From an uncultured Lachnospiraceae bacterium (GTDB lineage: Bacteria > Bacillota > Clostridia > Lachnospirales > Lachnospiraceae), in NCBI GenBank assembly GCA_910588955.1, contig CAJURQ010000004.1, positions 124,001 through 188,000 of the forward strand: DNA of 64,000 nucleotides, read 5' to 3'. Positions 1 through 10,587 of the stretch are shown piece after piece (position 1 is the first letter of the stretch; each line of letters begins with the position of its first letter). The notes under the pieces are model-generated. The model did not search any database and was not told the origin of the DNA. It was given only the letters and a program-made list of their open reading frames with translations. The position numbers were made by a program, and so were the translations under genes.

Positions 1-1
1 G

Positions 2-199
2 GCGCAGAAAAAGGTGGAGGCGGCTTACCGGGATGAGAAGGGCTGGGCGAGAAGCGCGATCCTGAATGTGGCGTGCTCCGGCAAGTTTACTTCCGACAGA
101 ACCATTCAGGAGTACGTGGATGAGATCTGGAAACTGGATAAGGTCGTGATCCCGAAGGATCCTGTCGTGGCTGATACAAAAACCATCAATAAAGCATAA
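2..199 (+). CDS. glgP: Glycogen/alpha-glucan phosphorylase, C-terminal end (partial)
   Basis: The frame is open at the left edge and ends with TAA at 197-199, so only about 65 codons are visible. The residues SGKFTSDRTI followed by EYVDEIWKL are typical of the extreme C-terminus of GT35 glycogen/maltodextrin phosphorylases, which release glucose-1-phosphate from storage glucan in the cytoplasm. The PLP-binding and catalytic regions lie outside the window, so activity cannot be judged. A strong terminator follows 15 bases after the stop, so this is the last gene of its transcript. Confidence 0.85.
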   Translation, partial: AQKKVEAAYRDEKGWARSAILNVACSGKFTSDRTIQEYVDEIWKLDKVVIPKDPVVADTKTINKA

Positions 200-214
200 T
201 CTATCATGGAAATG

Positions 215-242
215 AGCGCCGTCCGTCCGGGCGGCGCTTTTA
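215..242 (+). terminator. Intrinsic terminator after glgP
   Basis: A 10-bp GC-rich stem (215-224 with 229-238, one G-T pair) closes a four-base loop and runs into a short T tract. It separates glgP from the next transcript. Confidence 0.85.
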
Positions 243-283
243 GTCTGCCTTTTTGAGAGGATACTCATGCGTACCGCTCGATT

Positions 284-311
284 TTGAGAAAAATATATGC
301 TATGATACAAT
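284..311 (+). promoter_or_regulatory. Probable sigma-A promoter of the TPR/Hsp70 pair
   Basis: TTGAGA (284-289), a 16-base spacer and TACAAT (306-311) lie 26 bases upstream of the start codon at 338. This is the only good promoter-like match between the terminator and the gene. Confidence 0.55.
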
Positions 312-337
312 AGGGTAGAAATTGGGAGGGAATTGTT

Positions 338-3300
338 ATGGATAAAAAATTGGCATTTCAGATATTGGGGCTTTCGGAGACGAAGGAAGAGGAGCAGATC
401 AGGCAGAGTTACCTCACACTTTTAAAGGGCACGAACCCGGAGGACGATCCGGAGGGCTTTAAGCGTCTGCGCGAGGCGTATGAAGAGGCGCTTCGTTTCG
501 CCGGGCAGCAGGATGAGGAAGAGGAGGAAGAGCCGCAGGGCGAGGTCGGACTGTGGATGAAGCGCGTGCGGGAAATTTACCGGGATATCCTTTTACGACG
601 GGAGGCGGAAAACTGGAAGGTGCTCTTTGACGACCCGGTCTGCGCCGGTCTGGACACGTTTCTGGAGGCAAGGGGACAGCTTCTCGGATTTCTCTCCGGG
701 CATTCTTTTCTGCCGCAGACCGTGTGGGTGCTGCTCGATCAGGCGTTTCATGTGCTGGAGGATTTTGATGCGCTGAAAGAGGAGTTCCACGTCAATTTTT
801 TGAGACATATTGAGTACCATGTCAATACAGGCGATTTTCTCGACTATAATCTCTTTGAGACGTTGGACGGCTGTGTGCCGGAGAACGACGAGGAAGCGGA
901 CGAGTACATCAAGGAGTACTTTGATATTAAAAACAGGCTGGAGAACGACGAGACGGAGGGTGTCGCGCAGAGTCTGTCCGATATGAAGAGGCACGGCGTT
1001 TACCACCCTTACGAAGACGTGGAAAGGCTTCGCCTCTCTATCCGCCTGAAAGAATGTGAAAAGGGAAAGGAATTGGCGGAAGAGCTGATCGGGCGCTATC
1101 CGGAAGACAATTATGTCCGTGTCTGGACCGGGAAAATTTTTTATGACACGGGGGAGACAGAGAGAGGATTCTCTCAGTGGGAGACGGTGCTTGCCGAGGA
1201 GCCGGATTATTACATGGCGAAATATTTTGCCATGCATCATCTGGTGGATCAGAAGGAATGGGATCAGGCGGGCAAGTATGTCAATGAGTTGATCAAGGTA
1301 AATCGGCGGGATGAGGAGCTTCTGGAACTGCAGAAGGAGATTGACAACGCGCTCGTCCCCGAACTGCGGGAGGCGCTGGACAAAGGGGAGCCTCACGGGG
1401 AACTTTCCGGGAAGGAACTGCGCTCGTTTCTGGGATGGCGGCTGTTTGATCTGGAGCGGTACGATGATATCCTTACGCTGCTTGCGGAGGACAGTGAACT
1501 GGAAACGGAGGAGGACGGTCTCGAGCTGAAGGCGTGGGCGCTTTACAGACTGGAGCGCTACGGGGAGGCGATTCCCGTTTATCAGGCGCATCTGAAATGT
1601 GTGGAGGAAAACGAGGATGACGAGAAGGAGAGGGCGTCGAAGGCGGCGCAGAGCCATCGTCTTCTCGGCGTCTGCTATTACTGTACCGAAAAGCCGGACG
1701 AAGGAGAGCGGGAGACGAAGACAGCGATCGAGCTGGAGGCGGACGAGAGGATCCGTATCGACTGTAAGTATTATCTGGCGGACCGCTATCTTTCCCTGAA
1801 GGAATACGAGAAGGCGACGGAAGTCTGCGATGACATTCTGGAGACGGACGACAGGTTTTATCCCGCTTATCTCGTCAGACAGGAGGCGTGTTACCACATG
1901 AGGAAGGAGCAGCAGGTGGTGGACGATTATTACCGCGCCATAGACCTGTATGCGGGCTTTGACAAACCGTACCTCTACGCGGCAATGATCTTTTATGATT
2001 ATAACCAGTATAAGGATGCGATTGGCGTCATAGAGAGAGCAAGGGAAAATGAGGTGGAGTTTTCCAAAAAGCTGCGTTTTCAAGAGGCGAAGATACTGCG
2101 AATGCTCTCGGAGGACGCGGAGAGCCGGAAACGTCCTCTGGAAATATTGAACGCGCTGCTCGAGGAGACGAAGGATGCGGCGGAGAACGAGGTGGAGGAC
2201 AGGGACGCCATAGACCGGGCGGAAGTGCTCTTTGAGAAGGGGCTTTTGTTTGAACGGGAGGAGAAACTGGATACGGCGATTGCGCTTGTGCAGGAAGCCA
2301 TCGCGTTAGACCCGGAGGAGCCTTACTACGTGCTTGTGCTGGGCAATCTCCTGCGGGATTCGGAACAGTATGACAGGGCGCTTGTGCAATATAAGAGGGT
2401 GGAGGAGGTTTACCACCATACGGAGTTTTACTTCGGCATGGGCGTCTGCTGGCAGGAGGCGGAGGAGTGGCAGGAGGCGGCGTCCTGCTATTTAAAGGCG
2501 ATTGAGCAGGACGAGACTTACCGCGATACGAATTTAAGGCTGTACCGGTGCTATGTGGCTTTGTACCGTCTGGAGTATAAACAGGAGTATTTCGACAAGG
2601 GAATGCGCTATATCAATAAGCAGATGGAGATTACCCAGAATCGGGGTTACCGTCTCTGGGACCGTGGCAATCTGTATTCGGACGCTATGGAGACTGCGCT
2701 TGCCGTGGCGGATTACGAGGAGGCGATTGCGGTGGGAACCGTTCCGGAGGACGAAATTTATATCCTCTGGCAGAATATCGGTCTTTCCTACACGAATGAC
2801 ATGCAGTACGAAAAAGGGTACGAGGCGTACAGGCGCGCGGTGGAGACGATGGGGGCAAAGGATGTGTCCGTCAAGGGCTACCGTGGCATGGCGGAGTGTC
2901 TGCAGAAGATGGGAAATTACGAGAAAGCCATTGCCTGCTGCAGAGAAGGACTGGCAGTCTTTCCGGCGGACAGTACCCTGTGGGATACTCTGACCACCTG
3001 CTATTCAAGTATGAGGCTTCCGGAGAAGGTTCTCGAGGTGCAGGAGGAGAGGAAGAAGGCGCTTGGAGAGGATGAGGATTATTACAGCAATATCGCCGAT
3101 ACCTTGATTTTGATGGGGAAGACAGAGGAAGGGCTGGCTGTTTACGACGACGCGAAACGGTCTTATTTCAAACGCGCCGCGGACAGACAAGAGCTGGCGG
3201 AACTGTATATGGAGTGGGCAGGTTCGCTGGCAGACGTGATTGCCTATGAGAAAGCGGCAAAAAAATATAAGGAAGCGGCGACGCTTTACGGGGACAGCCG

Positions 3301-3829
3301 TAAAAAATTCAAAGCGGAATGGCGCGTGGCGAAAAACTATTATATGGCGGGACAGCGCGAGGAGGCGGCGTGCTGGGCGAAGAAGGCGCTGGGGCGTCTC
3401 GCGGAATGCAGCATAAGAGAGGAGGATTATCTGACTTATACCAAATATGCGCCCGTGCAGAGCGGATGGCTTGCATGGTGCTATTTGGCGCTTGGAGAGA
3501 AGGAAAGGGCGAAGCGCCTCTTCGAGAGGATGGAGCAGCTTAAGCCCTGTGCCGCATGTGAGTACAAAAAATGTTTTGAGTCCGCGCTCTGGCTCGGCTG
3601 CTATTATTATACCGAAGGGGAATTTGAGAAGGCGGCGGCGCTGTTTGAGGAGTCGGCTGTGAGATACGGGGATGTTCTGTTGGAGGCGAAGTTTTTGCTG
3701 CAAAAAATACGAGACGGCAGCAACGGGTTTCCCCCAGAGTCCGAGGGCGGCACAAAGACGCAGGGCGCCGGTCAGAAACCGGGATTTATGGCGCGGCTGT
3801 TCCACAAAAAAACGGGTCCTGTGAAATAA
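338..3829 (+). CDS. Large TPR protein with a J-domain-like N-terminus
   Basis: A 1163-residue cytoplasmic protein with no signal peptide or membrane segment. Residues 1-55 resemble a J domain in pattern (LGLSETKEEEQIRQSYLTLL, then FKRLREAYEEAL), but the HPD tripeptide that stimulates Hsp70 ATPase is absent; KGTNPEDDP occupies that region. From about residue 230 to 1130 the protein is a long series of degenerate tetratricopeptide repeats rich in Tyr, Glu and Ala. The start has a good ribosome site (GGGAGGG). The next gene, 68 bases on, is an HscC-type Hsp70, so the natural inference is a dedicated co-chaperone or scaffold for it. Substrates are unknown. Late residues are basic and low-complexity. 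Confidence 0.75.
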   Translation: MDKKLAFQILGLSETKEEEQIRQSYLTLLKGTNPEDDPEGFKRLREAYEEALRFAGQQDEEEEEEPQGEVGLWMKRVREIYRDILLRREAENWKVLFDDPVCAGLDTFLEARGQLLGFLSGHSFLPQTVWVLLDQAFHVLEDFDALKEEFHVNFLRHIEYHVNTGDFLDYNLFETLDGCVPENDEEADEYIKEYFDIKNRLENDETEGVAQSLSDMKRHGVYHPYEDVERLRLSIRLKECEKGKELAEELIGRYPEDNYVRVWTGKIFYDTGETERGFSQWETVLAEEPDYYMAKYFAMHHLVDQKEWDQAGKYVNELIKVNRRDEELLELQKEIDNALVPELREALDKGEPHGELSGKELRSFLGWRLFDLERYDDILTLLAEDSELETEEDGLELKAWALYRLERYGEAIPVYQAHLKCVEENEDDEKERASKAAQSHRLLGVCYYCTEKPDEGERETKTAIELEADERIRIDCKYYLADRYLSLKEYEKATEVCDDILETDDRFYPAYLVRQEACYHMRKEQQVVDDYYRAIDLYAGFDKPYLYAAMIFYDYNQYKDAIGVIERARENEVEFSKKLRFQEAKILRMLSEDAESRKRPLEILNALLEETKDAAENEVEDRDAIDRAEVLFEKGLLFEREEKLDTAIALVQEAIALDPEEPYYVLVLGNLLRDSEQYDRALVQYKRVEEVYHHTEFYFGMGVCWQEAEEWQEAASCYLKAIEQDETYRDTNLRLYRCYVALYRLEYKQEYFDKGMRYINKQMEITQNRGYRLWDRGNLYSDAMETALAVADYEEAIAVGTVPEDEIYILWQNIGLSYTNDMQYEKGYEAYRRAVETMGAKDVSVKGYRGMAECLQKMGNYEKAIACCREGLAVFPADSTLWDTLTTCYSSMRLPEKVLEVQEERKKALGEDEDYYSNIADTLILMGKTEEGLAVYDDAKRSYFKRAADRQELAELYMEWAGSLADVIAYEKAAKKYKEAATLYGDSRKKFKAEWRVAKNYYMAGQREEAACWAKKALGRLAECSIREEDYLTYTKYAPVQSGWLAWCYLALGEKERAKRLFERMEQLKPCAACEYKKCFESALWLGCYYYTEGEFEKAAALFEESAVRYGDVLLEAKFLLQKIRDGSNGFPPESEGGTKTQGAGQKPGFMARLFHKKTGPVK

Positions 3830-3897
3830 GATTGTGATACATGATAGAACATTTGGGAAAATTATAAATTAGAGAGTGCGAAGGGATTTGAGTTAAA

Positions 3898-5589
3898 ATG
3901 ATTATCGGAATTGACTTGGGAACGACGAACAGTCTGGCGGCATTTTTCACAGAGGAGGGACCGCAGATCATACCGAACCGCCTCGGCAGGAGGCTGACGC
4001 CCTCGGTGGTGAGTATGGACGAGGAGGAACAGATTTATGTGGGCGATCTGGCGGTGGAGAGAGGACTTCTCTATCCTGGCAGCGCGGCGTCCGTATTTAA
4101 GAGAGATATGGGCAGCGGCAGGAAATTTAATCTTCTGCATAAAACGTTCACGGCGGAGGAACTTTCCTCCTTTGTGCTTCGTGCGTTGAAAGAAGATGCG
4201 GAGGCATTTTTAGGGGAGCCTGTCACGGAGGCGGTGATCAGCGTGCCCGCCTATTTCAACGACGAGAGACGGCGTGCCACAAGAAGAGCCGGAGAACTTG
4301 CCGGGCTTAAGGTGGAGCGGATTATCAGCGAGCCCACGGCGGCGGCGATCGCCTATGGGCTGTATCAGAGTCAGGGACATATGAGGTTTCTTGTGTTTGA
4401 CTTGGGCGGCGGTACTTTTGATGTGTCTGTGCTGGAACGGATCGACAGCATTCTGGAAGTCCGCGCCGTGGCGGGCGACAATTTCCTCGGCGGCGAAGAT
4501 TTTACGAACGTGCTGGAGGAGATGTTTTTCGAGAAGTACCCGCAGTTTGACAGACTAACGCTGGACGCAAAGACGCTGCGGCATATCCACAAACAGGCGG
4601 ACAAATGTAAGATCGGCTTCTCGGAAGGGAAGACTTCCGTTATGGAGTGCAAGATCGGCGAGGAGGCATTTTCCTACACGGTGGAGCTCTCCGCCTACGA
4701 ACATGCCTGTGAGGAACTGCTTGAGAAGATCAGACAGCCCGTGCGGCGCAGCCTCTCCGACGCACATATCCGGCTCTCCGATATCGATAAGGTGGTGCTG
4801 GTGGGCGGGGCGACCAAGAGCCCGGTGATCCGCCGGTTTGTGAGCAAGCTGTTTCGGGTGATTCCCGACACCAATATCAATCCGGACGAGGCGGTGGCTC
4901 TGGGAGCGGCGATTCAGGGCGCCATGAAGGAGCGGAAAGAGGCGATCAAAGAGGTGATCCTCACTGACGTCTGCCCGTTTACGCTAGGTACGGAAGTGGT
5001 ACGGGAGTGGGAGAAGGGCTATTTTGAGAATGGCGTGTTCTGCCCGATTATCGAGAGAAATACGATTATTCCGGCAAGCCGGACGGAAAGGCTTTATACG
5101 GTGCGGGACGACCAGACAAAGATACGGGTCAACGTGCTGCAGGGGGAGAGCCGCTTTGCAAAAAACAATCTTTCCCTTGGCGAACTGAATATAGAGGTGC
5201 CTTCCGCCCCTGCGGGTGAGGAATCGGTAGATGTCACCTACACTTACGACATCAATTCCATTCTGGAGGTGGAAGTGAAGGTGGTGTCCACCGGAAAGAG
5301 GGAGAAACAGGTTTTCGGCGGCAAAAACGCGGACATGACGCCGGAGGAGATCGCGGCGCGGTTTGAGACGCTGTCCTATTTAAAGATTCACCCGAGGGAC
5401 AGAGAGGAGAACAAGTACCTGCTCACGCTTGGCGAGCGGATGTATGAGGAGAGTCTGGGAGACAAGAGATATTTTATCTCACAGGAACTCCACAAGTACG
5501 AGCAGGCGTTGAACACTTACGATCCGGGGACGATCGAGCGGGCGAAAGAGGCATTCCGGGAATTTTTGAAAGAGTTAGAGGAGTTTTAA
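3898..5589 (+). CDS. Hsp70 family chaperone, HscC/DnaK-like
   Basis: 563 residues, the short size of HscC rather than the roughly 610-640 of DnaK. The actin-like ATPase domain is intact: phosphate loop GIDLGTTNS at residues 3-11, the [10 protein letters not shown] segment, [12 protein letters not shown], and the adenosine motif [10 protein letters not shown] beta-sandwich substrate domain follows (residues about 380-490) with a reduced helical lid. In E. coli, HscC works with membrane J proteins of unusual type; here the partner is probably the J-like TPR protein just upstream. hflX starts four bases after the stop, so the three genes are probably cotranscribed. Confidence 0.9.
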   Translation: MIIGIDLGTTNSLAAFFTEEGPQIIPNRLGRRLTPSVVSMDEEEQIYVGDLAVERGLLYPGSAASVFKRDMGSGRKFNLLHKTFTAEELSSFVLRALKEDAEAFLGEPVTEAVISVPAYFNDERRRATRRAGELAGLKVERIISEPTAAAIAYGLYQSQGHMRFLVFDLGGGTFDVSVLERIDSILEVRAVAGDNFLGGEDFTNVLEEMFFEKYPQFDRLTLDAKTLRHIHKQADKCKIGFSEGKTSVMECKIGEEAFSYTVELSAYEHACEELLEKIRQPVRRSLSDAHIRLSDIDKVVLVGGATKSPVIRRFVSKLFRVIPDTNINPDEAVALGAAIQGAMKERKEAIKEVILTDVCPFTLGTEVVREWEKGYFENGVFCPIIERNTIIPASRTERLYTVRDDQTKIRVNVLQGESRFAKNNLSLGELNIEVPSAPAGEESVDVTYTYDINSILEVEVKVVSTGKREKQVFGGKNADMTPEEIAARFETLSYLKIHPRDREENKYLLTLGERMYEESLGDKRYFISQELHKYEQALNTYDPGTIERAKEAFREFLKELEEF

Positions 5590-5593
5590 AAGT

Positions 5594-6949
5594 ATGGAGC
5601 ATGTGCTGTTGGTTGGCGCAAATTTGAATGACGGGGAGGATTATCTCACGTCGCTGGAAGAGCTCGGCGCGTTGGCGGAGGCATGTGATATGGAAGTGGC
5701 GGGCGTGACGTCACAGACACTTGACGCGGTGCACAAGGCTTTCTATATCGGGACAGGCAAGGTGGACGAGGTGAAGCGGTTGGCGCAGGACATGGATGCG
5801 GACGTTATCATCTTTGACAACTCCCTCTCCCCTATGCAGATGCGGAATTTGCAGGAGCGGCTGGAGAAACCGATACTGGACAGAAGCGCGCTGATTCTGG
5901 ATATCTTTGCGAGAAGGGCGAGGTCAAGGGAGGCTAAGCTGCAGGTGGAGGTGGCAAGACTGCAATACATGCTGCCGCGGCTTGTGGGACTCCACGCGGC
6001 GCTCTCCCGTCAGGGCGGCGCCAGCGGTTCTATGAGCAACAGAGGCGCCGGTGAGAAGAAGCTGGAACTGGATAGGCGCGTGCTGGAAAAGAGACTGTCG
6101 GAACTGCGGCGGGAATTGAAGGAAGTGGGAAACGAGCGGGAAACCCAGAGAAAGCGGCGCGTGAAGTCGGGTCTTTCAAGAGTCGCTTTGGTGGGATATA
6201 CCAACGCCGGAAAGTCAACGCTGTTAAACGCCATGTTAGATCTTTACGGCGCGGACGAGGGGGAGGATGAGGAGAAACATGTTCTGGAGAAGGACATGCT
6301 TTTCGCCACGCTGGATACGACCGTGCGAAAAATTATGCCTCCGGATCACCATGCGTTCCTGCTGTCGGACACGGTGGGCTTTATCCATAAACTGCCTCAC
6401 AATCTGGTGGAGGCTTTTCAGTCTACCTTGGAGGAGGCGAAGGAGGCGGACCTTCTTATACAGGTGGTGGATTACAGCGACGAGCACTACAAGGAGCAGA
6501 TCGCCGTCACGAACGAGACGTTGAAAAGGCTGCAGGCGGACGGTATTCCCATGCTTTATGTCTACAATAAGGCGGATCTTGTCTCCACGGACGCGATTCC
6601 GGGGCTTTCGGGAGTGGAGACGGGAGAGCTGACCGCACATCTGCCCGTGGTGTCAAAAGTAAATTCGGGCGGCGGATTAACCACAGTCTCCGGGGACGCG
6701 ATTTACCTCTCTGCGAAAAAGCGGATCGGGATGGAGGAGCTGGTCGGTCTGATTGAGGAAAAGCTTGCCGGCGGCTATAAAGAGTGCACCCTTCTGATTC
6801 CCTACACGGACGGCAGAGCGGTGTCCTATCTCAATGAGAACGCCGTGGTTTACGAGACGGAGTACGCGGCGGAAGGCGTGCGGATGCGGGTGAACTGCAA
6901 GCGGGCGGATTACGGGTATTACAGGAAGTATGAAGTGTGTTGCACCTGA
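5594..6949 (+). CDS. hflX: GTPase HflX
   Basis: 451 residues with the HflX layout: N-terminal domain (1-150, including GTGKVDEVKRLA and the Gly-rich GGASGSMSNRGAGEKKLELD loop), a helical linker, then the G domain with GYTNAGKSTLLNAM at 201-214, DTVGFIHKLP (switch II region) and NKAD. HflX binds 50S subunits and splits stalled ribosomes under stress. The insert after residue 330 (ETGELTAHLPVVSKVNSGGG) is longer than in many homologues and is not recognised. It follows the Hsp70 gene by four bases, which suggests a stress-related operon. Confidence 0.95.
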   Translation: MEHVLLVGANLNDGEDYLTSLEELGALAEACDMEVAGVTSQTLDAVHKAFYIGTGKVDEVKRLAQDMDADVIIFDNSLSPMQMRNLQERLEKPILDRSALILDIFARRARSREAKLQVEVARLQYMLPRLVGLHAALSRQGGASGSMSNRGAGEKKLELDRRVLEKRLSELRRELKEVGNERETQRKRRVKSGLSRVALVGYTNAGKSTLLNAMLDLYGADEGEDEEKHVLEKDMLFATLDTTVRKIMPPDHHAFLLSDTVGFIHKLPHNLVEAFQSTLEEAKEADLLIQVVDYSDEHYKEQIAVTNETLKRLQADGIPMLYVYNKADLVSTDAIPGLSGVETGELTAHLPVVSKVNSGGGLTTVSGDAIYLSAKKRIGMEELVGLIEEKLAGGYKECTLLIPYTDGRAVSYLNENAVVYETEYAAEGVRMRVNCKRADYGYYRKYEVCCT

Positions 6950-7015
6950 AGCTTATATCCTTTATAATAATTTAGGTAGTTGCAAACGAAGAGTTACACA
7001 GACATGGAGGAGCAT

Positions 7016-9310
7016 ATGATTCAATTGACACAGGGCGGCGCGTATCTGTTAAACGGGACGGAGATCATTCCGGACAGTGCGGATGCGGCGGCGCAGATTA
7101 AAAATAAGACTGGGCGGGACGTGTCGAAAGGCGTGGCGGCGAAGAATACCATTGCCTACGGTATTCTGGAATCCCACAACACTTCCGGCAATATGGAGAA
7201 ATTAAAGATCAAATTTGATAAACTGACTTCCCACGACATTACGTTCGTGGGCATTATCCAGACGGCGCGTGCCTCGGGGCTGACCCGATTCCCGATCCCC
7301 TATGTGCTCACCAACTGCCACAATTCCCTGTGCGCGGTGGGCGGCACGATCAACGAGGACGATCACATGTTCGGATTGACCTGCGCCAAGAGGTATGGCG
7401 GCGTCTATGTACCGCCCCATCAGGCGGTCATCCACCAGTACGCGAGGGAGATGCTTGCGGGCGGCGGCAGGATGATTTTGGGATCCGATTCCCACACAAG
7501 GTACGGTGCGCTCGGCACGATGGCGATGGGCGAGGGCGGACCGGAACTTGTGAAACAACTTCTTTCCCAGACTTACGATATCAATATGCCGGGCGTTGTG
7601 GGCGTGTATCTGACGGGTGAGCCCGTGAAGGGCGTCGGTCCGCAGGACGTGGCGCTGGCAATAATCGGTGCAGTGTTCGGAAACGGCTATGTGAAAAATA
7701 AGGTAATGGAATTTGTAGGACCGGGCGTTGCCTCCCTGAGTGCGGATTTCCGTATCGGGATCGACGTGATGACTACGGAAACCACCTGCCTGTCCTCCAT
7801 ATGGCGGACTGATGAGCAGATAAAAGAGTTTTACGATATCCATGGCAGGACGGAGGATTATAAGGAGTTAAATCCGGGAGAAGTCGCTTATTACGACGGC
7901 ATGATTACGGTAGATCTGTCGAAAGTCCGCCCTATGATCGCGATGCCTTTCCACCCGAGCAATACCTACACCATCGACGAGGTGAACGCGAACTTAAAAG
8001 ACGTGCTTCACGACGTGGAGGAGCGGGCGAAGGTCAGTCTGGACGGCGCGGTGCCTTATTCTTTACAGGATAAGGTGAAGGACGGTAAATTTATGGTGGA
8101 TCAGGGTATTATCGCGGGCTGTGCGGGCGGCGGATTTGAGAATATCTGCGCGGCGGCTGATATCCTGCGCGGTTCTTATATCGGTTCGGACGGCTTCACC
8201 TTGAGCGTGTACCCGGCGTCCATGCCCGTGTATATGGAGCTGATCAAGAACGGCTGCGCAGCGGCGATTTTAGAGACGGGTGCGGTACTGAAAACCGCTT
8301 TCTGCGGTCCCTGCTTCGGTGCGGGTGACACGCCGGCAAACAATGCGTTCAGCATCCGTCATTCCACAAGAAACTTCCCTAACAGGGAGGGTTCCAAACT
8401 GCAGAATGGACAGATTTCTTCCGTGGCGCTTATGGATGCCAGATCTATTGCGGCTACGGCGGCAAACAGGGGTATGCTCACACCGGCAACCGAGTTTGAC
8501 GGGGAAATCGGAAAATACAAATATCACTTCGACGCAAACATTTATAAGAACCGCGTATTCGATTCCAAGGGCGCGGCGGATGAGAGCGTTGAGATTCAGT
8601 TCGGACCGAATATCAAGGACTGGCCCGCTATGGGCGCGCTGCCGGAGAATCTGGTGCTGCGTGTCGTGTCGGAAATCCACGATCCCGTCACCACGACGGA
8701 CGAGCTGATTCCCTCTGGGGAAACCTCTTCCTACCGCTCCAACCCGCTTGGACTGGCGGAGTTTACGCTGTCCAGAAAAGATCCCGAGTATGTGGGACGT
8801 GCCAAGGATATCCAGCGGGCGGAGAAGGCGAGAATGCAGGGAGAGCACCCTTGTCAGGCGCATCCTGACGTGAAGCCGGTGATGGATGCGGTGAAGAAAA
8901 CCTTCGCGGACGCGTCCCACGAAAATACCGGGTTCGGCTCTACAATTTTTGCGGTGAAGCCGGGCGACGGTTCCGCCAGAGAGCAGGCGGCAAGCTGCCA
9001 GAAGGTGCTTGGCGGCTGGGCGAATATCGCCAACGAGTATGCGACGAAACGGTATCGCTCCAACCTGATCAACTGGGGAATGCTGCCGTTTTTGATCGGG
9101 GCGGGCGAACTGCCGTTCAAGAATCTGGACTACCTCTTCTTCCCGGGCATCCGCAAGGCGGTTGAAGAGAAGGCGGAGACGATTGAGGCTTACCGGGTAT
9201 GCGTGGAAGAAGGTACGCTGCAGCCGTTTACTTTGACATTGGGGGAGCTGACCGACGAGGAGAGACAGATTATCTTAAAGGGATGCCTTATTAACTATAA
9301 CAGGGTATAA
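7016..9310 (+). CDS. Aconitase-family hydratase (YbhJ-like)
   Basis: 764 residues from the ATG at 7016, chosen because GGAGG at 7006-7010 precedes it; an upstream in-frame TTG at 6980 has no ribosome site. The protein has the aconitase fold signatures: a [12 protein letters not shown] segment, a GC-containing cluster region near residue 365 and the motif [18 protein letters not shown] followed by [13 protein letters not shown]. Cysteines in these motifs would ligate a [4Fe-4S] cluster. The sequence is closer to the E. coli YbhJ type than to AcnA/AcnB or LeuC, and the C-terminus lacks a clear swivel domain of the classical type. The substrate is unknown. No TCA or leucine genes adjoin it. Confidence 0.8.
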   Translation: MIQLTQGGAYLLNGTEIIPDSADAAAQIKNKTGRDVSKGVAAKNTIAYGILESHNTSGNMEKLKIKFDKLTSHDITFVGIIQTARASGLTRFPIPYVLTNCHNSLCAVGGTINEDDHMFGLTCAKRYGGVYVPPHQAVIHQYAREMLAGGGRMILGSDSHTRYGALGTMAMGEGGPELVKQLLSQTYDINMPGVVGVYLTGEPVKGVGPQDVALAIIGAVFGNGYVKNKVMEFVGPGVASLSADFRIGIDVMTTETTCLSSIWRTDEQIKEFYDIHGRTEDYKELNPGEVAYYDGMITVDLSKVRPMIAMPFHPSNTYTIDEVNANLKDVLHDVEERAKVSLDGAVPYSLQDKVKDGKFMVDQGIIAGCAGGGFENICAAADILRGSYIGSDGFTLSVYPASMPVYMELIKNGCAAAILETGAVLKTAFCGPCFGAGDTPANNAFSIRHSTRNFPNREGSKLQNGQISSVALMDARSIAATAANRGMLTPATEFDGEIGKYKYHFDANIYKNRVFDSKGAADESVEIQFGPNIKDWPAMGALPENLVLRVVSEIHDPVTTTDELIPSGETSSYRSNPLGLAEFTLSRKDPEYVGRAKDIQRAEKARMQGEHPCQAHPDVKPVMDAVKKTFADASHENTGFGSTIFAVKPGDGSAREQAASCQKVLGGWANIANEYATKRYRSNLINWGMLPFLIGAGELPFKNLDYLFFPGIRKAVEEKAETIEAYRVCVEEGTLQPFTLTLGELTDEERQIILKGCLINYNRV

Positions 9311-9361
9311 GTGTGGGAAAAGTCTGAAAAGCGGCATTCTTCGCATGAACTTAGGGGGATT

Positions 9362-10351
9362 ATGCATAACGGGGTGAAAAAAGAGGCGGGGGGCATTATG
9401 CGCCCTCTCGTCTCAGTACTGATTGTCCTGCTTGTAGTGGCGGCGTTAATCTATGTGGCGATGAAAAGCAGGACACAACAAAATAGTGGCACGCAGGATA
9501 GTGCACCGTCGGATGGGTCTTCCGTGGACGCGCTGGCAAATGTCGCCCTGCCGGAGCTGAAGCCGGAAAAGCCGGAGGTTGATTCTTCTTCCAAGGAGAT
9601 CATCAATGACGTGCTTTTGAGCAATGTCCCCAGGGCGGACTATAGCTACTCCTTTAACGGTAAGCTGACGGATGCGGTCGTGGTGACGAGAGCGGGTGAT
9701 GTGAACCGCTTTAACGATGGGACTTACCCGGTGCCGTCCGAGGATGTATTTCCCCTATTTACGGAGGGAGTCGAGGGGGACGCGCTTTATCTGGACGGCA
9801 GCTACGGTGTGGCGCTTCAGGGTGTGGAGCCTCTGAACGGGTCCTATACGATATCTTTCTGGTTTCGCGCGGACGAGCTGTTCGACTGGTCGCCGTTTCT
9901 GCTGATCGGTTCACATCTGATGGATGTGGGAGGCAGCCAGAGTTACCTCTCCGTGAACAGGAAGACGACGGAGGAGGGAGAGCAGGTTGTGCCGATTTTT
10001 AATACCGTCGATGCGGCTTTGGATAATTCCTGCGAGATACGCCCTTCCATGGAACAGAAAAGATGTATCAATTTGAATGAATGGGTTTACATAACTGTAT
10101 GCGTGGACGCTTCTGCAGCTATCGACGCAGCGGAGGGAAGGGCAATGGGCTATCTGTATTTGAACAGCGAGCTGATCGGTTCGGGAGAAGTGTCGCTGCT
10201 GCATATGGATGGCGAGGGCGTGTATGCGTATCTGGGGACCAGCTGTCAGGATGAATTGTTCCGCGCCAGCTACGACGAAGTGCATATCTGGAAACAGATG
10301 CTGGACGAGAGCCAGATCAGCAGTATGTATACGGCATATATTGCGTCATAA
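9362..10351 (+). CDS. Membrane-anchored LamG-like (concanavalin-fold) protein
   Basis: About 329 residues. One hydrophobic segment near the N-terminus (LVSVLIVLLVVAALIYVAM) acts as a signal anchor, followed by a Ser/Asp-rich linker. The rest (from about residue 100) reads as a LamG/concanavalin A-like jelly roll: LNGSYTISFWFRADE, YLSVNR, LNEWVYITVCVD, LYLNSELIGSG and FRASYDEVHIWKQMLDESQI are typical strand patterns. It probably binds a glycan or protein outside the cell. The start is uncertain: ATG 9362 follows AGGGGGA very closely, and ATG 9398 in the same frame is the alternative. Confidence 0.7.
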   Translation: MHNGVKKEAGGIMRPLVSVLIVLLVVAALIYVAMKSRTQQNSGTQDSAPSDGSSVDALANVALPELKPEKPEVDSSSKEIINDVLLSNVPRADYSYSFNGKLTDAVVVTRAGDVNRFNDGTYPVPSEDVFPLFTEGVEGDALYLDGSYGVALQGVEPLNGSYTISFWFRADELFDWSPFLLIGSHLMDVGGSQSYLSVNRKTTEEGEQVVPIFNTVDAALDNSCEIRPSMEQKRCINLNEWVYITVCVDASAAIDAAEGRAMGYLYLNSELIGSGEVSLLHMDGEGVYAYLGTSCQDELFRASYDEVHIWKQMLDESQISSMYTAYIAS

Positions 10352-10458
10352 AAAACGCGGGGTATTAATTATTTAAAAAAAGTTCCGATATATAAATTAC
10401 AGGGAAGCGGCTCATGGCCGGGGCATGCTTTTTCTGGAATTTGAATGATGTTGAGACC

Positions 10459-10507
10459 AAGGACGGTATTTTTAGGGAAAAGGAATTTCCATAAAAGTGC
10501 CGTCTTT
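10459..10507 (+). other. Nested hairpin in the leader of the EF-hand-like gene
   Basis: Within the 236-base gap, 10459-10467 pairs with 10499-10507 (nine pairs, three of them wobble or terminal A-T) and encloses a second stem, 10476-10480 with 10486-10490. There is no clean T tract, so it may be either a weak terminator of the preceding gene or a 5' leader structure. No known riboswitch consensus was recognised here. Confidence 0.4.
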
Positions 10508-10587
10508 CTATGTCCGGGCGTCAGGGAAGGCGCTGTCTGGTGCACAGGCAGGCGTAGAATGCGGTCTTATACAAAAAGGAGGGAACA

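Noticed and set aside
593..2083. Long open frame on the minus strand (496 codons) inside the TPR gene
   Set aside because: It lies wholly inside a real gene with repetitive codons, has no ribosome site, and its translation resembles no protein family.
10352..10587. Possible c-di-GMP riboswitch before the EF-hand-like gene
   Set aside because: The conserved riboswitch cores are not present; only a nested hairpin is seen.
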